Positions 23,865 to 33,488 are shown, counted from the stretch's first letter. The stretch: DNA of 64,000 nt from Oleispira sp963851095 (GCA_963851095.1 CAWKOX010000007.1:248001-312000), one strand, 5' to 3'. Program-made: numbers and translations. The notes: generated by a model not told the origin, from the sequence alone.

Positions 23865-25106
23865 ATGGATTTTGAATTAAGCCCAAAAGCAAAAGATTAC
23901 GTTAAAAGAACTAAGGCGTTTATTAAAAACCATATTGAGCCAATGGAAGTAGATTTCTGGGCTGATGTGAACGCTAAGCAGAATCATGGTGATTGGACTA
24001 CGTGGGAAGTGCCTGCAATCGTTCAAGAGTTAAAAGCCAAGGCGAAAGCTGAAGGTTTGTGGAATATGTTCTTACCATGCGACAAGCTAGGGGCAGGTTT
24101 AAGCGTTATGGAATACGCCTCGGTTGCGGAAGAAACCGGTCGTAGCTTATTGGCACCTACCATTTTTAACTGTAATGCCCCCGATAGCGGCAATATGGAG
24201 CTGCTGTGGCGCTACGGTAGTGATGAACAGAAAGAGACATGGTTGACGCAACTGCTTGCCGGAGACATACGCTCGGTATTCTTTATGACGGAGCCTGATG
24301 TGGCGTCGTCTGATGCGACTAATATGGAAGCGACGGCGATTGTTGAGGGTGATGAAGTTGTACTTAATGGTACTAAATGGTGGTCTAGCGGTGTGGGCGA
24401 TCCACATTGCAAGGTCGGTATTTTCATGGCCAGTACGCCTGATGAAAGCAAAGATCGTCATCATCAGCATTCTATGGTTTTAGTACCACTGGATACTCCG
24501 GGAGTGAAGATCGAACGTATGCTACCCGTATTTGGTGCTTATGATGCGCCTCATGGTCATGGGGAAGTGAGCTTTACCAACGTTCGCTTGCCAGTGTCGA
24601 GCTTTATTAGTGGTCCTGGTATGGGCTTTGAGATTGCTCAAGGTCGTTTAGGGCCTGGCCGTATTCACCATTGCATGCGTTGCTTAGGCGCTGCTGAGAA
24701 GTCGTTAGAGTTGATGGTTGATCGCGGTATGGCGCGTACGGCATTCCATAAACCAATTTTGAAGTTGGGTGGTAATGCTGAGCGATTAGCGGAAGGTCGT
24801 ATTGCGATTGATCAGGCGCGTTTATTGACTCTGTTTGCTGCATGGAAAATGGATAAAGTTGGAGCGATGGGCGCTATGACTGAAATTTCAGCCATTAAGG
24901 TCGTTGCGCCAAATGTACTGCAGAAAATCGTCGATGATACGATTCAGATTCATGGTGGCGCGGGGGTTAGCCAGGATACTCCATTAACGGCTTTTTACAT
25001 GCAAGCGCGTTCATTACGATTAGCCGATGGTCCAGATGAAGTTCATAAAGGTGTGATTGCACGTATTGAACTGGCCAAACGCGGGCACTTCTCTAAAAAA
25101 CGCTAG
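23865..25106 (+). CDS. Acyl-CoA dehydrogenase
   Basis: 413 residues from ATG 23865 (GAGG nine bases upstream). A TTG start at 23835 would add 10 residues without support. FAD-dependent alpha,beta-dehydrogenation of acyl-CoA. Domain order: N-terminal helical (about 1-130), middle beta with FFMTEPDVASSDATN (about 140-155) and NGTKWWSSGVGDPHC, C-terminal helical with GRIHHCMRCLGAAEKS and QIHGGAGVSQDTPL. The RIHHCMR..G and missing obvious catalytic Glu at the classic C-terminal site put it closest to the ACAD10/11-like or long-chain group. The gene stands alone before the dcw cluster. Confidence 0.92.
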   Translation: MDFELSPKAKDYVKRTKAFIKNHIEPMEVDFWADVNAKQNHGDWTTWEVPAIVQELKAKAKAEGLWNMFLPCDKLGAGLSVMEYASVAEETGRSLLAPTIFNCNAPDSGNMELLWRYGSDEQKETWLTQLLAGDIRSVFFMTEPDVASSDATNMEATAIVEGDEVVLNGTKWWSSGVGDPHCKVGIFMASTPDESKDRHHQHSMVLVPLDTPGVKIERMLPVFGAYDAPHGHGEVSFTNVRLPVSSFISGPGMGFEIAQGRLGPGRIHHCMRCLGAAEKSLELMVDRGMARTAFHKPILKLGGNAERLAEGRIAIDQARLLTLFAAWKMDKVGAMGAMTEISAIKVVAPNVLQKIVDDTIQIHGGAGVSQDTPLTAFYMQARSLRLADGPDEVHKGVIARIELAKRGHFSKKR

Positions 25107-25110
25107 GTTG

Positions 25111-25157
25111 CTTTTCTGGAATGTTTCTTTTGGGATGTTTCTTCTGGAATGTTCTCA
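25111..25157. repeat. Three tandem ~14 bp units after the acyl-CoA dehydrogenase stop
   Basis: TTCTGGAATGTTTC, TTTTGGGATGTTTC, TTCTGGAATGTTCTC follow each other directly, starting about 10 bases after the stop codon. Confidence 0.75.
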
Positions 25158-25195
25158 GAATTGCTATTTAAGATTGATCTTCAAAATTGATCCTC

Positions 25196-25234
25196 CAATA
25201 CACTGGGTTAGTGAATACTAATGCCAGTGTGTTG
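25196..25234. terminator. Long stem-loop, probable end of the acyl-CoA dehydrogenase transcript
   Basis: CAATACACTGG pairs with CCAGTGTGTTG (11 bp with G-U pairs), and inside it TTAGT-GAAT-ACTAA forms a second stem. Only a short T-rich tail (TCTTTATG) follows, so terminator function is likely but not certain. Confidence 0.5.
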
Positions 25235-25611
25235 TCTTTATGAGCGTACTGTTTATGACGTTCCCCAATCTTTGGGCGCCACAGAAGCTCAGATTTTGTA
25301 TAATATAGTCATGTATGAATGTGAGTATTCACTCTGTCATATTCAATAAGTTAGTTAGTGACCACTATCTATAACAAAATTGTCTAAACTAATTTTACTC
25401 ACTAAGTTGGTGGCTACTAACTTAAGAGATTACTTTAACTTCTATGCCCAGAGTCACGGGTAGCAACACTTTTCCGCAACAAAATTCTTACGCTTTTCAC
25501 TTGCATGGCATAAATGGTCGCTAAGTCCTTGTGAAGTAACGCAAATATTCACATATCCACAGCCTTGTTAACCTTGCAAAAGTGCCCCAGCATTTCTATA
25601 GTGTGCATTAG
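25235..25611. promoter_or_regulatory. Long upstream region of the dcw cluster
   Basis: No gene seen between the stem-loop and the MraZ boxes. It contains a near-consensus DnaA-box-like sequence (ATATCCACA, about 25553-25561) and several AT-rich stretches suitable for promoters. In related bacteria the main dcw promoter lies just upstream of mraZ. Confidence 0.4.
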
Positions 25612-25636
25612 TGGAATAAAGTGGGTAAAAGTGGGT
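25612..25636 (+). promoter_or_regulatory. MraZ operator: three direct repeats at 10 bp spacing
   Basis: TGGAA-taaag-TGGGT-aaaag-TGGGT at 25612, 25622 and 25632. MraZ is known to bind tandem TGGGN repeats separated by five bases upstream of its own gene. Two repeats are perfect and the first is TGGAA. They end about 69 bases before mraZ, followed by an AT-rich -10-like TATTAATAAT. Confidence 0.85.
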
Positions 25637-25704
25637 TTTTGTAGTGATTTTGTATTAATAATTTTGCTTACAGCTCTATTCAGTCATTTGGATAAGGAAT
25701 ACCA

Positions 25705-26160
25705 GTGTTTCGTGGACTTAGTGCAGTTAACTTAGATGCTAAAGGAAGGCTAGCGATCCCGATGAAATATCGGCAATTGCTGGTGGATCTTTGTGCTGGG
25801 CGTCTAGTGGCCACTATTGATACCGAAGAACGCTGTTTGTTGATATACCCCGAAGGTGAGTGGGACTTAATTCAAGCCAAGATCGAAGCATTACCCAGCT
25901 TCAACCCAAGTGCCCGAAGAATTCAGAGATTGTTGATTGGTCATGCTACTGATATAGAGCTAGATGCCAATGGACGAATCTTATTGTCCCAGCCGTTGCG
26001 TGAATATGCGCAGTTAGATAAAGAAACGGTATTGCTGGGGCAGGGAAAAAAATTAGAACTGTGGAGTAAAGATCTGTGGAATAGCCGTCGTGATGATTAC
26101 ATCGCCGAGGTAAATTCCCTTGATGCACTTCCAGACGAATTATTAAATCTTTCTTTATAA
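25705..26160 (+). CDS. mraZ: Transcriptional regulator MraZ
   Basis: 151 residues, GTG start with AAGGA upstream. Two AbrB-like SpoVT half-domains each with a conserved signature: LDAKGRLAIPMKYR (about 10-23) and LDANGRILLSQPLREYA (about 88-104). In E. coli MraZ is a dodecameric repressor of the dcw promoter. The operator repeats at 25612-25636 fit autorepression here. First gene of the cluster; rsmH begins 10 bases after the stop. Confidence 0.97.
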   Translation: MFRGLSAVNLDAKGRLAIPMKYRQLLVDLCAGRLVATIDTEERCLLIYPEGEWDLIQAKIEALPSFNPSARRIQRLLIGHATDIELDANGRILLSQPLREYAQLDKETVLLGQGKKLELWSKDLWNSRRDDYIAEVNSLDALPDELLNLSL

Positions 26161-26170
26161 AAGAAGTCTC

Positions 26171-27211
26171 ATGGCCAAACGTACCAGAACAAAGTTGAGT
26201 AAGACTGAGCGCCAGCAAGCTGAACAGCAGCAGGCGGAGCAAAAGAAAGATCAGATTGAATTGGGTGTTGGTGAACAACAAGACCATTTCACTGTGCTAT
26301 TGCATGAAACTGTAGAAGGGTGTGTGGTAGATCCAGATGGTATTTATGTTGATGGTACCTTTGGTCGTGGTGGCCATAGTGAGTTGTTATTAAGCAAACT
26401 GTCTGAAAGTGGTCGTTTATTTGGGATTGATAAAGATCCGTTAGCGATTGAAACCGGTAAGGCGTTAGAACAAAAAGATTCACGCTTCCAAATTATTAAT
26501 GCCAGTTTTGCTGAGTTACAAGAGCAGCTTCAGGTTCGAGGCATTGAAAAAATTGATGGTTTGTTATTGGATTTAGGTGTTTCTTCACCGCAGTTAGATG
26601 ACGCCGAACGTGGTTTTAGTTTTATGCGTGACGGTCCGTTGGATATGCGCATGGATCCTACTTCTGGTATCAGTGCTGAAGAGTGGATCGCAAAAGTCAG
26701 CGCAGAAGAGTTGGCGCGTGTGATGAAAGAATACGGTGAAGAGCGCTTTGCGAAGCGTATGGCGAATGCTGTAGTGCGCGAACGTGAGCTTCAGCATATT
26801 AATCGCACCGTGCAGTTGGCTGAAATTTTAAAAGAAGCGAATCCTGCTTGGGAAAAACATAAACACCCAGCTACACGTGCTTTCCAGGGTATTCGTATTC
26901 ATTTGAATAACGAGTTAAGCGATTTAGAAAAGATTTTAGATCAGTCGGTTGATGTTTTAAAAGTGGGTGGTCGTTTGGCTGTTATCAGCTTCCATTCATT
27001 AGAAGATCGCATCGTAAAGCGTTTTATTCGTCGTCAAGAGCAAGGGCGTCCAGTTCCGAGAGGACTGCCGGTGCAAGAGAATGATTTGGGTAAAACGATG
27101 AGGAAAATGAGTAAAGCCATCAAGCCGAAAGCGAATGAAATCGGTGGCAATGTGAGAGCGCGTAGTGCTGTGTTGCGTATTGCGGAGCGCATTGAAGGCG
27201 AGCGAGATTAA
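26171..27211 (+). CDS. rsmH: 16S rRNA (cytosine-1402 N4)-methyltransferase RsmH (MraW)
   Basis: 346 residues. It N4-methylates C1402, the same nucleotide that RsmI (at 16172-17032) 2'-O-methylates. SAM motif YVDGTFGRGGHSELLL; GLLLDLGVSSPQLDDAERGFSF; catalytic-domain DMRMDP; ATRAFQGIRIHLNNEL; VISFHSLEDRIVKRF. A polar N-terminal extension of about 30 residues rich in Gln, Lys and Glu (ERQQAEQQQAEQKK) precedes the conserved HFTVLLHE; an alternative shorter start is not obvious. Confidence 0.97.
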   Translation: MAKRTRTKLSKTERQQAEQQQAEQKKDQIELGVGEQQDHFTVLLHETVEGCVVDPDGIYVDGTFGRGGHSELLLSKLSESGRLFGIDKDPLAIETGKALEQKDSRFQIINASFAELQEQLQVRGIEKIDGLLLDLGVSSPQLDDAERGFSFMRDGPLDMRMDPTSGISAEEWIAKVSAEELARVMKEYGEERFAKRMANAVVRERELQHINRTVQLAEILKEANPAWEKHKHPATRAFQGIRIHLNNELSDLEKILDQSVDVLKVGGRLAVISFHSLEDRIVKRFIRRQEQGRPVPRGLPVQENDLGKTMRKMSKAIKPKANEIGGNVRARSAVLRIAERIEGERD

Positions 27212-27217
27212 CGTCTG

Positions 27218-27496
27218 ATGATGCAATCTGCCAAACAACATGCGTTGATTTTACTAGCGTGGTTCTTCGTTATTGTATGTGCCACGTTGCAGGTTTCTGC
27301 GACGCACTGGCATCGACAATTAGTCGCAGACTGGCAGGTTTCTGAGCATAGACGTTTAGGCTTAGAGCAAGATTATGGTCGTTTGTTATTAGAGCAAAGT
27401 GCATTAACCGCTCACGGTAGAGTAGAGCGCATAGCAAAAGAAAAATTGAATATGACAGAGGCGACTGAAGTGCAAGTCATTCGCATAGGTCGCTAA
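27218..27496 (+). CDS. ftsL: Cell division protein FtsL
   Basis: 92 residues. A bitopic protein: short cytoplasmic start, one membrane helix (about 10-28), then a periplasmic leucine-zipper-like coiled coil (about 45-80), which pairs with FtsB and recruits FtsQ and FtsW-FtsI. The C-terminus has RVERIAKEKLNMTEATEVQVI, the FtsL family end pattern. Position between rsmH and ftsI confirms identity. Confidence 0.95.
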   Translation: MMQSAKQHALILLAWFFVIVCATLQVSATHWHRQLVADWQVSEHRRLGLEQDYGRLLLEQSALTAHGRVERIAKEKLNMTEATEVQVIRIGR

Positions 27497-27592
27497 GGTT
27501 TGATCGTTATCCCAGAGCGGGATTGAACAATAATAAATAATACGTTCATGGAATAATTTTAAGGTAATACAAAATGAAAGGCACAGTGTAAC

Positions 27593-29329
27593 GTGGCTAA
27601 TCCCCGCACTAAAAAAGCTGCAACAACAGCATTAACAAAGGCAGTTGAATATCGCATTCCAGTCTGGCGCTTCGCGTTGGTACTGGGCGTATTCCTATGC
27701 TTGTTAATTGTTGTGGCAGGGCGTATGGGGTATTTGCATTTAGTTAATCAGTCTTTCTTAGCGGCCCAGGGTGAGCAGCGCATGGTTCGTGATGAGTCGA
27801 TCCCGGCGTTGCGTGGTGATATTGAAGATCGCTATGGCGAGCCACTGGCGGTTAGTTCTCCTGTCACCAGTTTATGGCTTAATCCTAAATTATTTGATGC
27901 AGCCAATGCGCCAAAGCTTGCTGCAAGTTTAGGCATGTCGGCCAATAAGTTAACGCGTCGATTAAAGCGCAATCGTCAGCAGGGCTTTATGTATGTGCAA
28001 CGCCACCTACCACCCGAAAAAGCGAATAAAGTATTAGCCTTAAAAATGCGTGGCGTTTTTTCTGAAACAGAATATCGTCGTTTTTACCCTGCTTCTGAAG
28101 TAACTTCGCATGTTGTTGGAATGACTAATATTGATGGTAAAGGTCAAGAAGGTTTAGAGCTTGCTTATGAAGATTGGTTGCAGGGTACATCGGGTCAGCA
28201 GCGAGTGGTTAAAGATTTATTAGGTAATGTCATTAAGCAACTGAATGTTTCTGCCGTCGCTGAGCCGGGTCATGATTTAAAGCTAACGCTGGATCTTCGT
28301 TTGCAATATTTGGCGTACCGAGAACTGAAGGCGGTTGTGCAAGCGCATAAGGCAAATTGGGGGAGTGCTGTTTTATTAGATGCCCGCAATGGCGATATTT
28401 TAGCCTTGGTTAATCGTCCATCTTACAATCCCAATAATCGTGCCACTCTGAATGCTAAAGATATGCGAAACCGAGCGCTAACCGATATGGTTGAGCCAGG
28501 CTCTACCATGAAGGCGTTTACGGTTGCAGCCGCGCTTAAGCAAGGCAAGTACAGTGCGAGTTCTATCGTTAATACGTCGCCAGGTTATATGCGTATTAAA
28601 CATAAAACCATTCGTGATCACCGAGACTATGGGCGTTTAGACTTAACCGGAATTATTAGAAAATCAAGCAACATTGGCGTAACAAAATTAGCGCATGAAA
28701 TGGGCGCTGAGAATTTGTGGAGTTTGTTACACAATGCAAAACTAGGGCAGGCGACAGCTTTAGGTTTTCCGGGTGAAGCGGTAGGGCATTTACCCTATCC
28801 GCAAAAACTCGATAAGTTAGGCTTGGCGACGTTATCGTATGGTTATGGTTTATCAGTAACGCCGTTACAGCTAGCACAAGCTTATACCGCGTTTGCTAAT
28901 CACGGTTGCGTACAAGAAGCGCGCTTGATTCTGACCAATGCGCAAACACCGTGTGAACAAATCATGCCTGAAGCCGTGGCAAAAGATATGAGTGAAATGC
29001 TAGAAACTGTCACGCAAAGAGGTGGTACAGGCACGCGGGCAAAAGTAGAAGGCTATCGTGTTGGCGGGAAAACAGGAACCTCGCATAAAGTGGGTAAAGA
29101 AGGTTATCAAGACTCTGAATATACCGCAATTTTTGCTGGTATCGCCCCCATTTCTGATCCACGTTTTGTTTTAGTCGTGGTGATCGACCAGCCACAAGGG
29201 CAAGAATATTATGGTGGTGAAGTTGCCGCTCCGGTATTTGGTCGAATTATGGAGGAGGCGATGCGAACGTTACAGATCCCTCCCGACCAAAGCAAAGATT
29301 TCCACGTAGCGGAGATCTCGACATTATGA
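27593..29329 (+). CDS. ftsI: Peptidoglycan transpeptidase FtsI (PBP3)
   Basis: 578 residues, normal for class B PBP3. Division-specific DD-transpeptidase. A membrane helix lies at about 26-46, followed by a pedestal domain and the transpeptidase domain. Active-site motifs: S-x-x-K as GSTMK (nucleophile about S304), S-x-N as SSN (about 357), and KTGTS (about 493). GTG start at 27593 with a distant AAAGG. It overlaps murE by four bases (ATGA). Confidence 0.97.
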   Translation: MANPRTKKAATTALTKAVEYRIPVWRFALVLGVFLCLLIVVAGRMGYLHLVNQSFLAAQGEQRMVRDESIPALRGDIEDRYGEPLAVSSPVTSLWLNPKLFDAANAPKLAASLGMSANKLTRRLKRNRQQGFMYVQRHLPPEKANKVLALKMRGVFSETEYRRFYPASEVTSHVVGMTNIDGKGQEGLELAYEDWLQGTSGQQRVVKDLLGNVIKQLNVSAVAEPGHDLKLTLDLRLQYLAYRELKAVVQAHKANWGSAVLLDARNGDILALVNRPSYNPNNRATLNAKDMRNRALTDMVEPGSTMKAFTVAAALKQGKYSASSIVNTSPGYMRIKHKTIRDHRDYGRLDLTGIIRKSSNIGVTKLAHEMGAENLWSLLHNAKLGQATALGFPGEAVGHLPYPQKLDKLGLATLSYGYGLSVTPLQLAQAYTAFANHGCVQEARLILTNAQTPCEQIMPEAVAKDMSEMLETVTQRGGTGTRAKVEGYRVGGKTGTSHKVGKEGYQDSEYTAIFAGIAPISDPRFVLVVVIDQPQGQEYYGGEVAAPVFGRIMEEAMRTLQIPPDQSKDFHVAEISTL

Positions 29330-30900
29330 AGCTGACTCAACTATTAGCCCCTTATATTACGCAGAATGATGTATCGATTTATGATGTCAGCATCAAGGGC
29401 TTGGTCACTGATAATCGTGATGTGAAAGTTGGTGATTGTTTTATCGCGCTGGCGGGTATTACCAGCCACGGAAAAACCTATATTGATGATGCCATAGCGC
29501 GTGGTGCAGTAGCGGTTTTATTAGAAGTGGAGCAACAAGTTAATAATGGTGTAGTCATTACTCTTCGCGCTGGCGTGCCAGTGATTGAAGTGAGCGAATT
29601 AAAATCAAAGCTGAATCAGATATTGATCGACTTTTATCAGCTTTCAAAGGCTGCGTTTGATATGCGCCTTATGGCCGTTACCGGAACCAACGGTAAAAGC
29701 AGTATTACTCGTTTTGCAGCGCAGATGAGTCATGGTTTACAGCAGCCGACAGGGTTAATGGGAACACTGGGTTTTGGTGTTTGGCCGAACATAGTCGAAA
29801 GCAAAAATACGACACCAGAATTGGCTGTTTTGTTGCGTCAATTTGCATTGATGAAAGCTCAGGGCGCCGAGCAAGTTGCGATGGAAGTGTCTAGTCACGG
29901 CATTGAGCAAAAACGCATTGAAGGACTTACCTTTGAAACAGCGGTCTTTGCAAACTTAAGCCAAGACCACCTAGATTATCATGGTGATATGGAAAGTTAT
30001 TTCTGCATCAAACGTCAGCTATTTTTATTACCAAAATTACACTATGCCATCATTAATGCCGATGACGAATATGGTCAGCGATTATTAGCAGATAAAGAAA
30101 TTAGTGCGCAGAAATTCAGTTATGGTTTTTCTAGTAGTGCAGATGTTCGTGTCGTGAACTGGGCAATAAAGGGGGCGTCGATTGATGCCTCTATTACCAC
30201 GCCTTGGGGCGATGCAAAATTCACCATCAATATGGTGGGTGATTTTAATCTTGCTAATGTTTTAGCTGCGATCTGTTTATTAGCGGTCGGTAATACATTT
30301 GCATTTACTGACATTATTGCTGCGATTAAGTACATCACACCCGCACCAGGCAGAATGCAAACCTATAGCAAAGCAGGTTGCGCAAATGCAGTGGTTGATT
30401 TTGCCCATACACCGGATGCTTTGCAAAATGTACTCACGACATTAAAAAAACAAACTCCGGGTAAATTGGTTGTCGTCTTTGGTTGTGGTGGTAATCGTGA
30501 TGCCAGCAAGCGCCCGCAAATGACAGCAATTGCACAATCCATTGCTGATCGCGTCATTTTGACTGCGGACAACCCAAGAAAAGAAAAGCTAGAAAATATT
30601 GTTGCCGATATGCAGTCAAATTTAGATGCGGCGAGTAAAGCAGCAATGACGGTAGAGTTAGACCGTAGCAAGGCCATTGAACTCGCATTAGCAGGGCTGA
30701 CTGAGCAAGATTTATTACTAATCGCGGGCAAGGGTCATGAAGCGTATCAAGATATTGATGGCATCAAACACTCGTACAGTGATGAGGCAGTATTATTGTC
30801 GTTAGGTTATCAGGATGTTGCTCAGCCAATAGAATCAATGAAAACAGAATCACTAAAAACCGATTCAATAAAAAAAGAGTCAATAAAGGAGGTCTTATGA
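29326..30900 (+). CDS. murE: UDP-MurNAc-tripeptide synthetase MurE (meso-DAP adding)
   Basis: 524 residues. P-loop AVTGTNGKSSITRF (about 118-131); DHLDYHGDMESY; TADNPRKEKLE contains DNPR, the signature for meso-diaminopimelate rather than lysine. The C-terminus has an unusual tail after residue 503: four pentapeptides, ESMKT, ESLKT, DSIKK, ESIKE, made of an in-frame 15 bp tandem repeat (30832-30891). The last repeat carries AAAGGAGG, the SD for murF. The start overlaps ftsI, the stop overlaps murF (both 4 bp). Confidence 0.97.
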   Translation: MKLTQLLAPYITQNDVSIYDVSIKGLVTDNRDVKVGDCFIALAGITSHGKTYIDDAIARGAVAVLLEVEQQVNNGVVITLRAGVPVIEVSELKSKLNQILIDFYQLSKAAFDMRLMAVTGTNGKSSITRFAAQMSHGLQQPTGLMGTLGFGVWPNIVESKNTTPELAVLLRQFALMKAQGAEQVAMEVSSHGIEQKRIEGLTFETAVFANLSQDHLDYHGDMESYFCIKRQLFLLPKLHYAIINADDEYGQRLLADKEISAQKFSYGFSSSADVRVVNWAIKGASIDASITTPWGDAKFTINMVGDFNLANVLAAICLLAVGNTFAFTDIIAAIKYITPAPGRMQTYSKAGCANAVVDFAHTPDALQNVLTTLKKQTPGKLVVVFGCGGNRDASKRPQMTAIAQSIADRVILTADNPRKEKLENIVADMQSNLDAASKAAMTVELDRSKAIELALAGLTEQDLLLIAGKGHEAYQDIDGIKHSYSDEAVLLSLGYQDVAQPIESMKTESLKTDSIKKESIKEVL

Positions 30901-32402
30901 TGATGACTTCTTTTAGTCTCACAGAATTAGCGCACGCATTGTCTGCCTCGATTCAGCAAGGCACAAGCGATACATTAGCCGAGAATATTCAAGCGCAACG
31001 TATTAATACCGATACTCGCACCATCAAACCGGGGGACGTTTTTTTAGCCCTGCGTGGGGATAACTTTGATGGTCATGATTATTTAGAACAAGCAAAAACA
31101 AGCGGTGCCGTTGCGGCGATTGTCGATCAAGCTTTTATGGATGAATCACAAATACAGGCTCAACTAAAAGAGCCGAGTGATTCACTGCCGTTATTAATAG
31201 TCGTGCCCGATACACTAATGGCGTTGGGTCAGGCAGGTTTGTGGAATCGCCAAAAATTTACTGGGCCGTTAATTGCTATTACCGGCAGTGCGGGTAAAAC
31301 CTCAGTGAAGTCGATGGCGTCTCATGTGATGCAGGTAATCGGTGAGTGCTGGGCAACACCGGGTAATTTTAATAATCACATCGGTGCACCATTAACCTTA
31401 TTAGGCATAGAGCCACAGCATAAAGCCGCTGTGATTGAGCTGGGTGCTAGCGCAGAAGGCGAGATCGCTTATACGGCTCAGTTTGCAAAACCAGACGTGG
31501 TTATTATTACCAATGTAAGTTGTGCGCATTTAGAAGGTTTTGGCAGCATAGAAACCATTATGCGAACCAAGGGCGAAATCATTGATTCTTTATCGAGCGA
31601 TGGTTGTGCGGTATTGAATGCCGATGATGCATTTTATGCCGACTGGGTATTACGTGCAGGCGCTCGACGTGTGCTCAGTTTTGGCATACAGAATTATGCC
31701 GATATCACAGCTAACAATATTATTTGTGATGAAAATGGCAGTCAATTTGACGTGGTTTATCAGGACCAAGAAGGTATTGAAAACATTCAGTCTTGTCATA
31801 TTCCTCTACTGGGTCAGCACAATGTATTGAATGCATTATCAGCGATAGCGGCTGGTATCGCGTTAGGCTTGGCCTTAGAAAAAATTACAACACAGCTAGC
31901 AACCTTGCCAATGGTTAATGGCCGTTTGCAGTGGGTTGATGGCGAAGGCCGGATTAGAATTTTAAACGATAGTTACAATGCCAGCCCTGCTTCTGTGAAA
32001 GCGGCGATCGATGTGTTGGCATTATGGAAAGACAGCGCTTGGTTAGTTCTTGGCGATATGGGGGAGTTAGGAAAAGACTCCGCAGCGATTCATGCTGAAA
32101 TAGGTGAATATGCACAGCAAAAAGGTATTGCACACTTTGTTGCGACAGGTACTGCTTGTCGTAATGCCATAAAAGCATTTGAGCAATCGTTGATTAATAA
32201 TAAAACGCTGGGAAGCGCAGCTGCGAGTCAATATGCAGGCTGGTTTGAAACACAAAGCGAATTGCTAAATTACATTAATGAAAATAAACAGCCTAGCCAG
32301 GTATTTTTGGTTAAAGGTTCACGTAGTGCAGGTATGGACAAAGTTGTTACCGCACTGTCGCTAAAGAGTGATGACTCTTTAAATATTATTGGGAAAAAAT
32401 AA
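30897..32402 (+). CDS. murF: UDP-MurNAc-pentapeptide synthetase MurF
   Basis: 501 residues (E. coli 452; a few loops and the C-terminus are longer). It adds D-Ala-D-Ala to UDP-MurNAc-tripeptide. P-loop IAITGSAGKTSVKSM (about 122-136), NFNNHIGAPLTLL, ILNDSYNASPASV, WLVLGDMGELG and the C-terminal FLVKGSRSAGMD are conserved. The start is ATG 30897 within ATGATGATG; AAAGGAGG sits eight bases upstream. Confidence 0.97.
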   Translation: MMMTSFSLTELAHALSASIQQGTSDTLAENIQAQRINTDTRTIKPGDVFLALRGDNFDGHDYLEQAKTSGAVAAIVDQAFMDESQIQAQLKEPSDSLPLLIVVPDTLMALGQAGLWNRQKFTGPLIAITGSAGKTSVKSMASHVMQVIGECWATPGNFNNHIGAPLTLLGIEPQHKAAVIELGASAEGEIAYTAQFAKPDVVIITNVSCAHLEGFGSIETIMRTKGEIIDSLSSDGCAVLNADDAFYADWVLRAGARRVLSFGIQNYADITANNIICDENGSQFDVVYQDQEGIENIQSCHIPLLGQHNVLNALSAIAAGIALGLALEKITTQLATLPMVNGRLQWVDGEGRIRILNDSYNASPASVKAAIDVLALWKDSAWLVLGDMGELGKDSAAIHAEIGEYAQQKGIAHFVATGTACRNAIKAFEQSLINNKTLGSAAASQYAGWFETQSELLNYINENKQPSQVFLVKGSRSAGMDKVVTALSLKSDDSLNIIGKK

Positions 32403-32405
32403 AAT

Positions 32406-33488
32406 ATGTTGTTATGGCTCGCTGAATATCTAACACAATTTCATACAGGGTTTGCGGTTGTGCAATACCTGTCGTTACGTGCAATTTTTGCGGTAATTAC
32501 GGCATTAACAGTTGCTTTGTTCTTAGGGCCAAAAGTTATTCGTAAACTGCGTGAATATCAAATTGGTCAATCTATTCGTGATGACGGTCCAAAGTCTCAT
32601 TTGAGTAAAGCCGGCACACCAACCATGGGTGGCGCTTTGATTCTACTGTCGATCACTGTCAGTACTTTGCTTTGGGGTAACTTAGAAAATAAATACGTTT
32701 GGCTGACGTTGCTGGTAACGTTAGCGTTTGGTGTGATTGGCTGGGTTGATGACTACCGCAAAGTGGTTGAAAAGAACTCTCGCGGATTGCCTGCGCGCTG
32801 GAAGTATTTTTGGCAATCGGCCTTGGCGATTGTGGCAGGTATTTATATGTTTGCTACCGCGCCTAGTTCGGCAGAAACATCATTAATCATTCCATTTTTT
32901 AAAGATGTCATTATTGAATTGGGTATTTTTTATATTGTCCTCAGCTACTTCGTTATTGTGGGGGCGAGTAATGCGGTCAACTTAACCGACGGTTTAGATG
33001 GTTTGGCCATTTTGCCAACCGTGATGGTGGGTGCTGCCTTGGGCTTATGTGCCTATTTTGCAGGTAACGTTAATTATTCTGATTATTTATCCATCCCTTA
33101 TGTCATGGGTGCAGGTGAATTGGTTGTATTCAGTGGTGCATTAGTGGGGGCCGGTGTTGGTTTCTTATGGTTTAACACTTACCCAGCACAAGTTTTTATG
33201 GGGGATGTGGGTTCATTAGCCTTGGGCGCAGCGTTGGGCATGATGGCAGTGATTACTCGACAAGAGATCGTCTTCTTTATTATGGGCGGTATTTTTGTTG
33301 CTGAAACCATGTCGGTAATCCTGCAAGTTGGTTCTTTTAAATTAACCGGTAAACGTATTTTCCGTATGGCGCCTTTGCATCACCATTATGAGTTAAAGGG
33401 CTGGCCAGAGCCACGCGTTATCGTGCGCTTTTGGATTGTGACGTTGCTATTAGTATTAGCGGGTCTAGCGACATTAAAAATTCGATAG
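32406..33488 (+). CDS. mraY: Phospho-MurNAc-pentapeptide transferase MraY
   Basis: 360 residues, exactly the E. coli length. Transfers phospho-MurNAc-pentapeptide to undecaprenyl phosphate, giving lipid I, at the inner membrane. Ten membrane helices. Catalytic motifs visible: WVDDYRKV (Asp-Asp), NAVNLTDGLDGLA and the C-terminal PLHHHYELKGWPE. Spaced three bases from murF. Confidence 0.98.
   Translation: MLLWLAEYLTQFHTGFAVVQYLSLRAIFAVITALTVALFLGPKVIRKLREYQIGQSIRDDGPKSHLSKAGTPTMGGALILLSITVSTLLWGNLENKYVWLTLLVTLAFGVIGWVDDYRKVVEKNSRGLPARWKYFWQSALAIVAGIYMFATAPSSAETSLIIPFFKDVIIELGIFYIVLSYFVIVGASNAVNLTDGLDGLAILPTVMVGAALGLCAYFAGNVNYSDYLSIPYVMGAGELVVFSGALVGAGVGFLWFNTYPAQVFMGDVGSLALGAALGMMAVITRQEIVFFIMGGIFVAETMSVILQVGSFKLTGKRIFRMAPLHHHYELKGWPEPRVIVRFWIVTLLLVLAGLATLKIR

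Noticed and set aside
25553..25561. DnaA box upstream of mraZ
   Set aside because: Only one near-match (ATATCCACA) was seen; a single box is expected by chance and not enough to call an operator or origin.
30363..30731. Long antisense ORF inside murE, and similar shadows in murG, ddlB, argJ, secA and the AGCS gene
   Set aside because: They lie opposite well-conserved genes, lack ribosome sites and have compositions expected of antisense frames.
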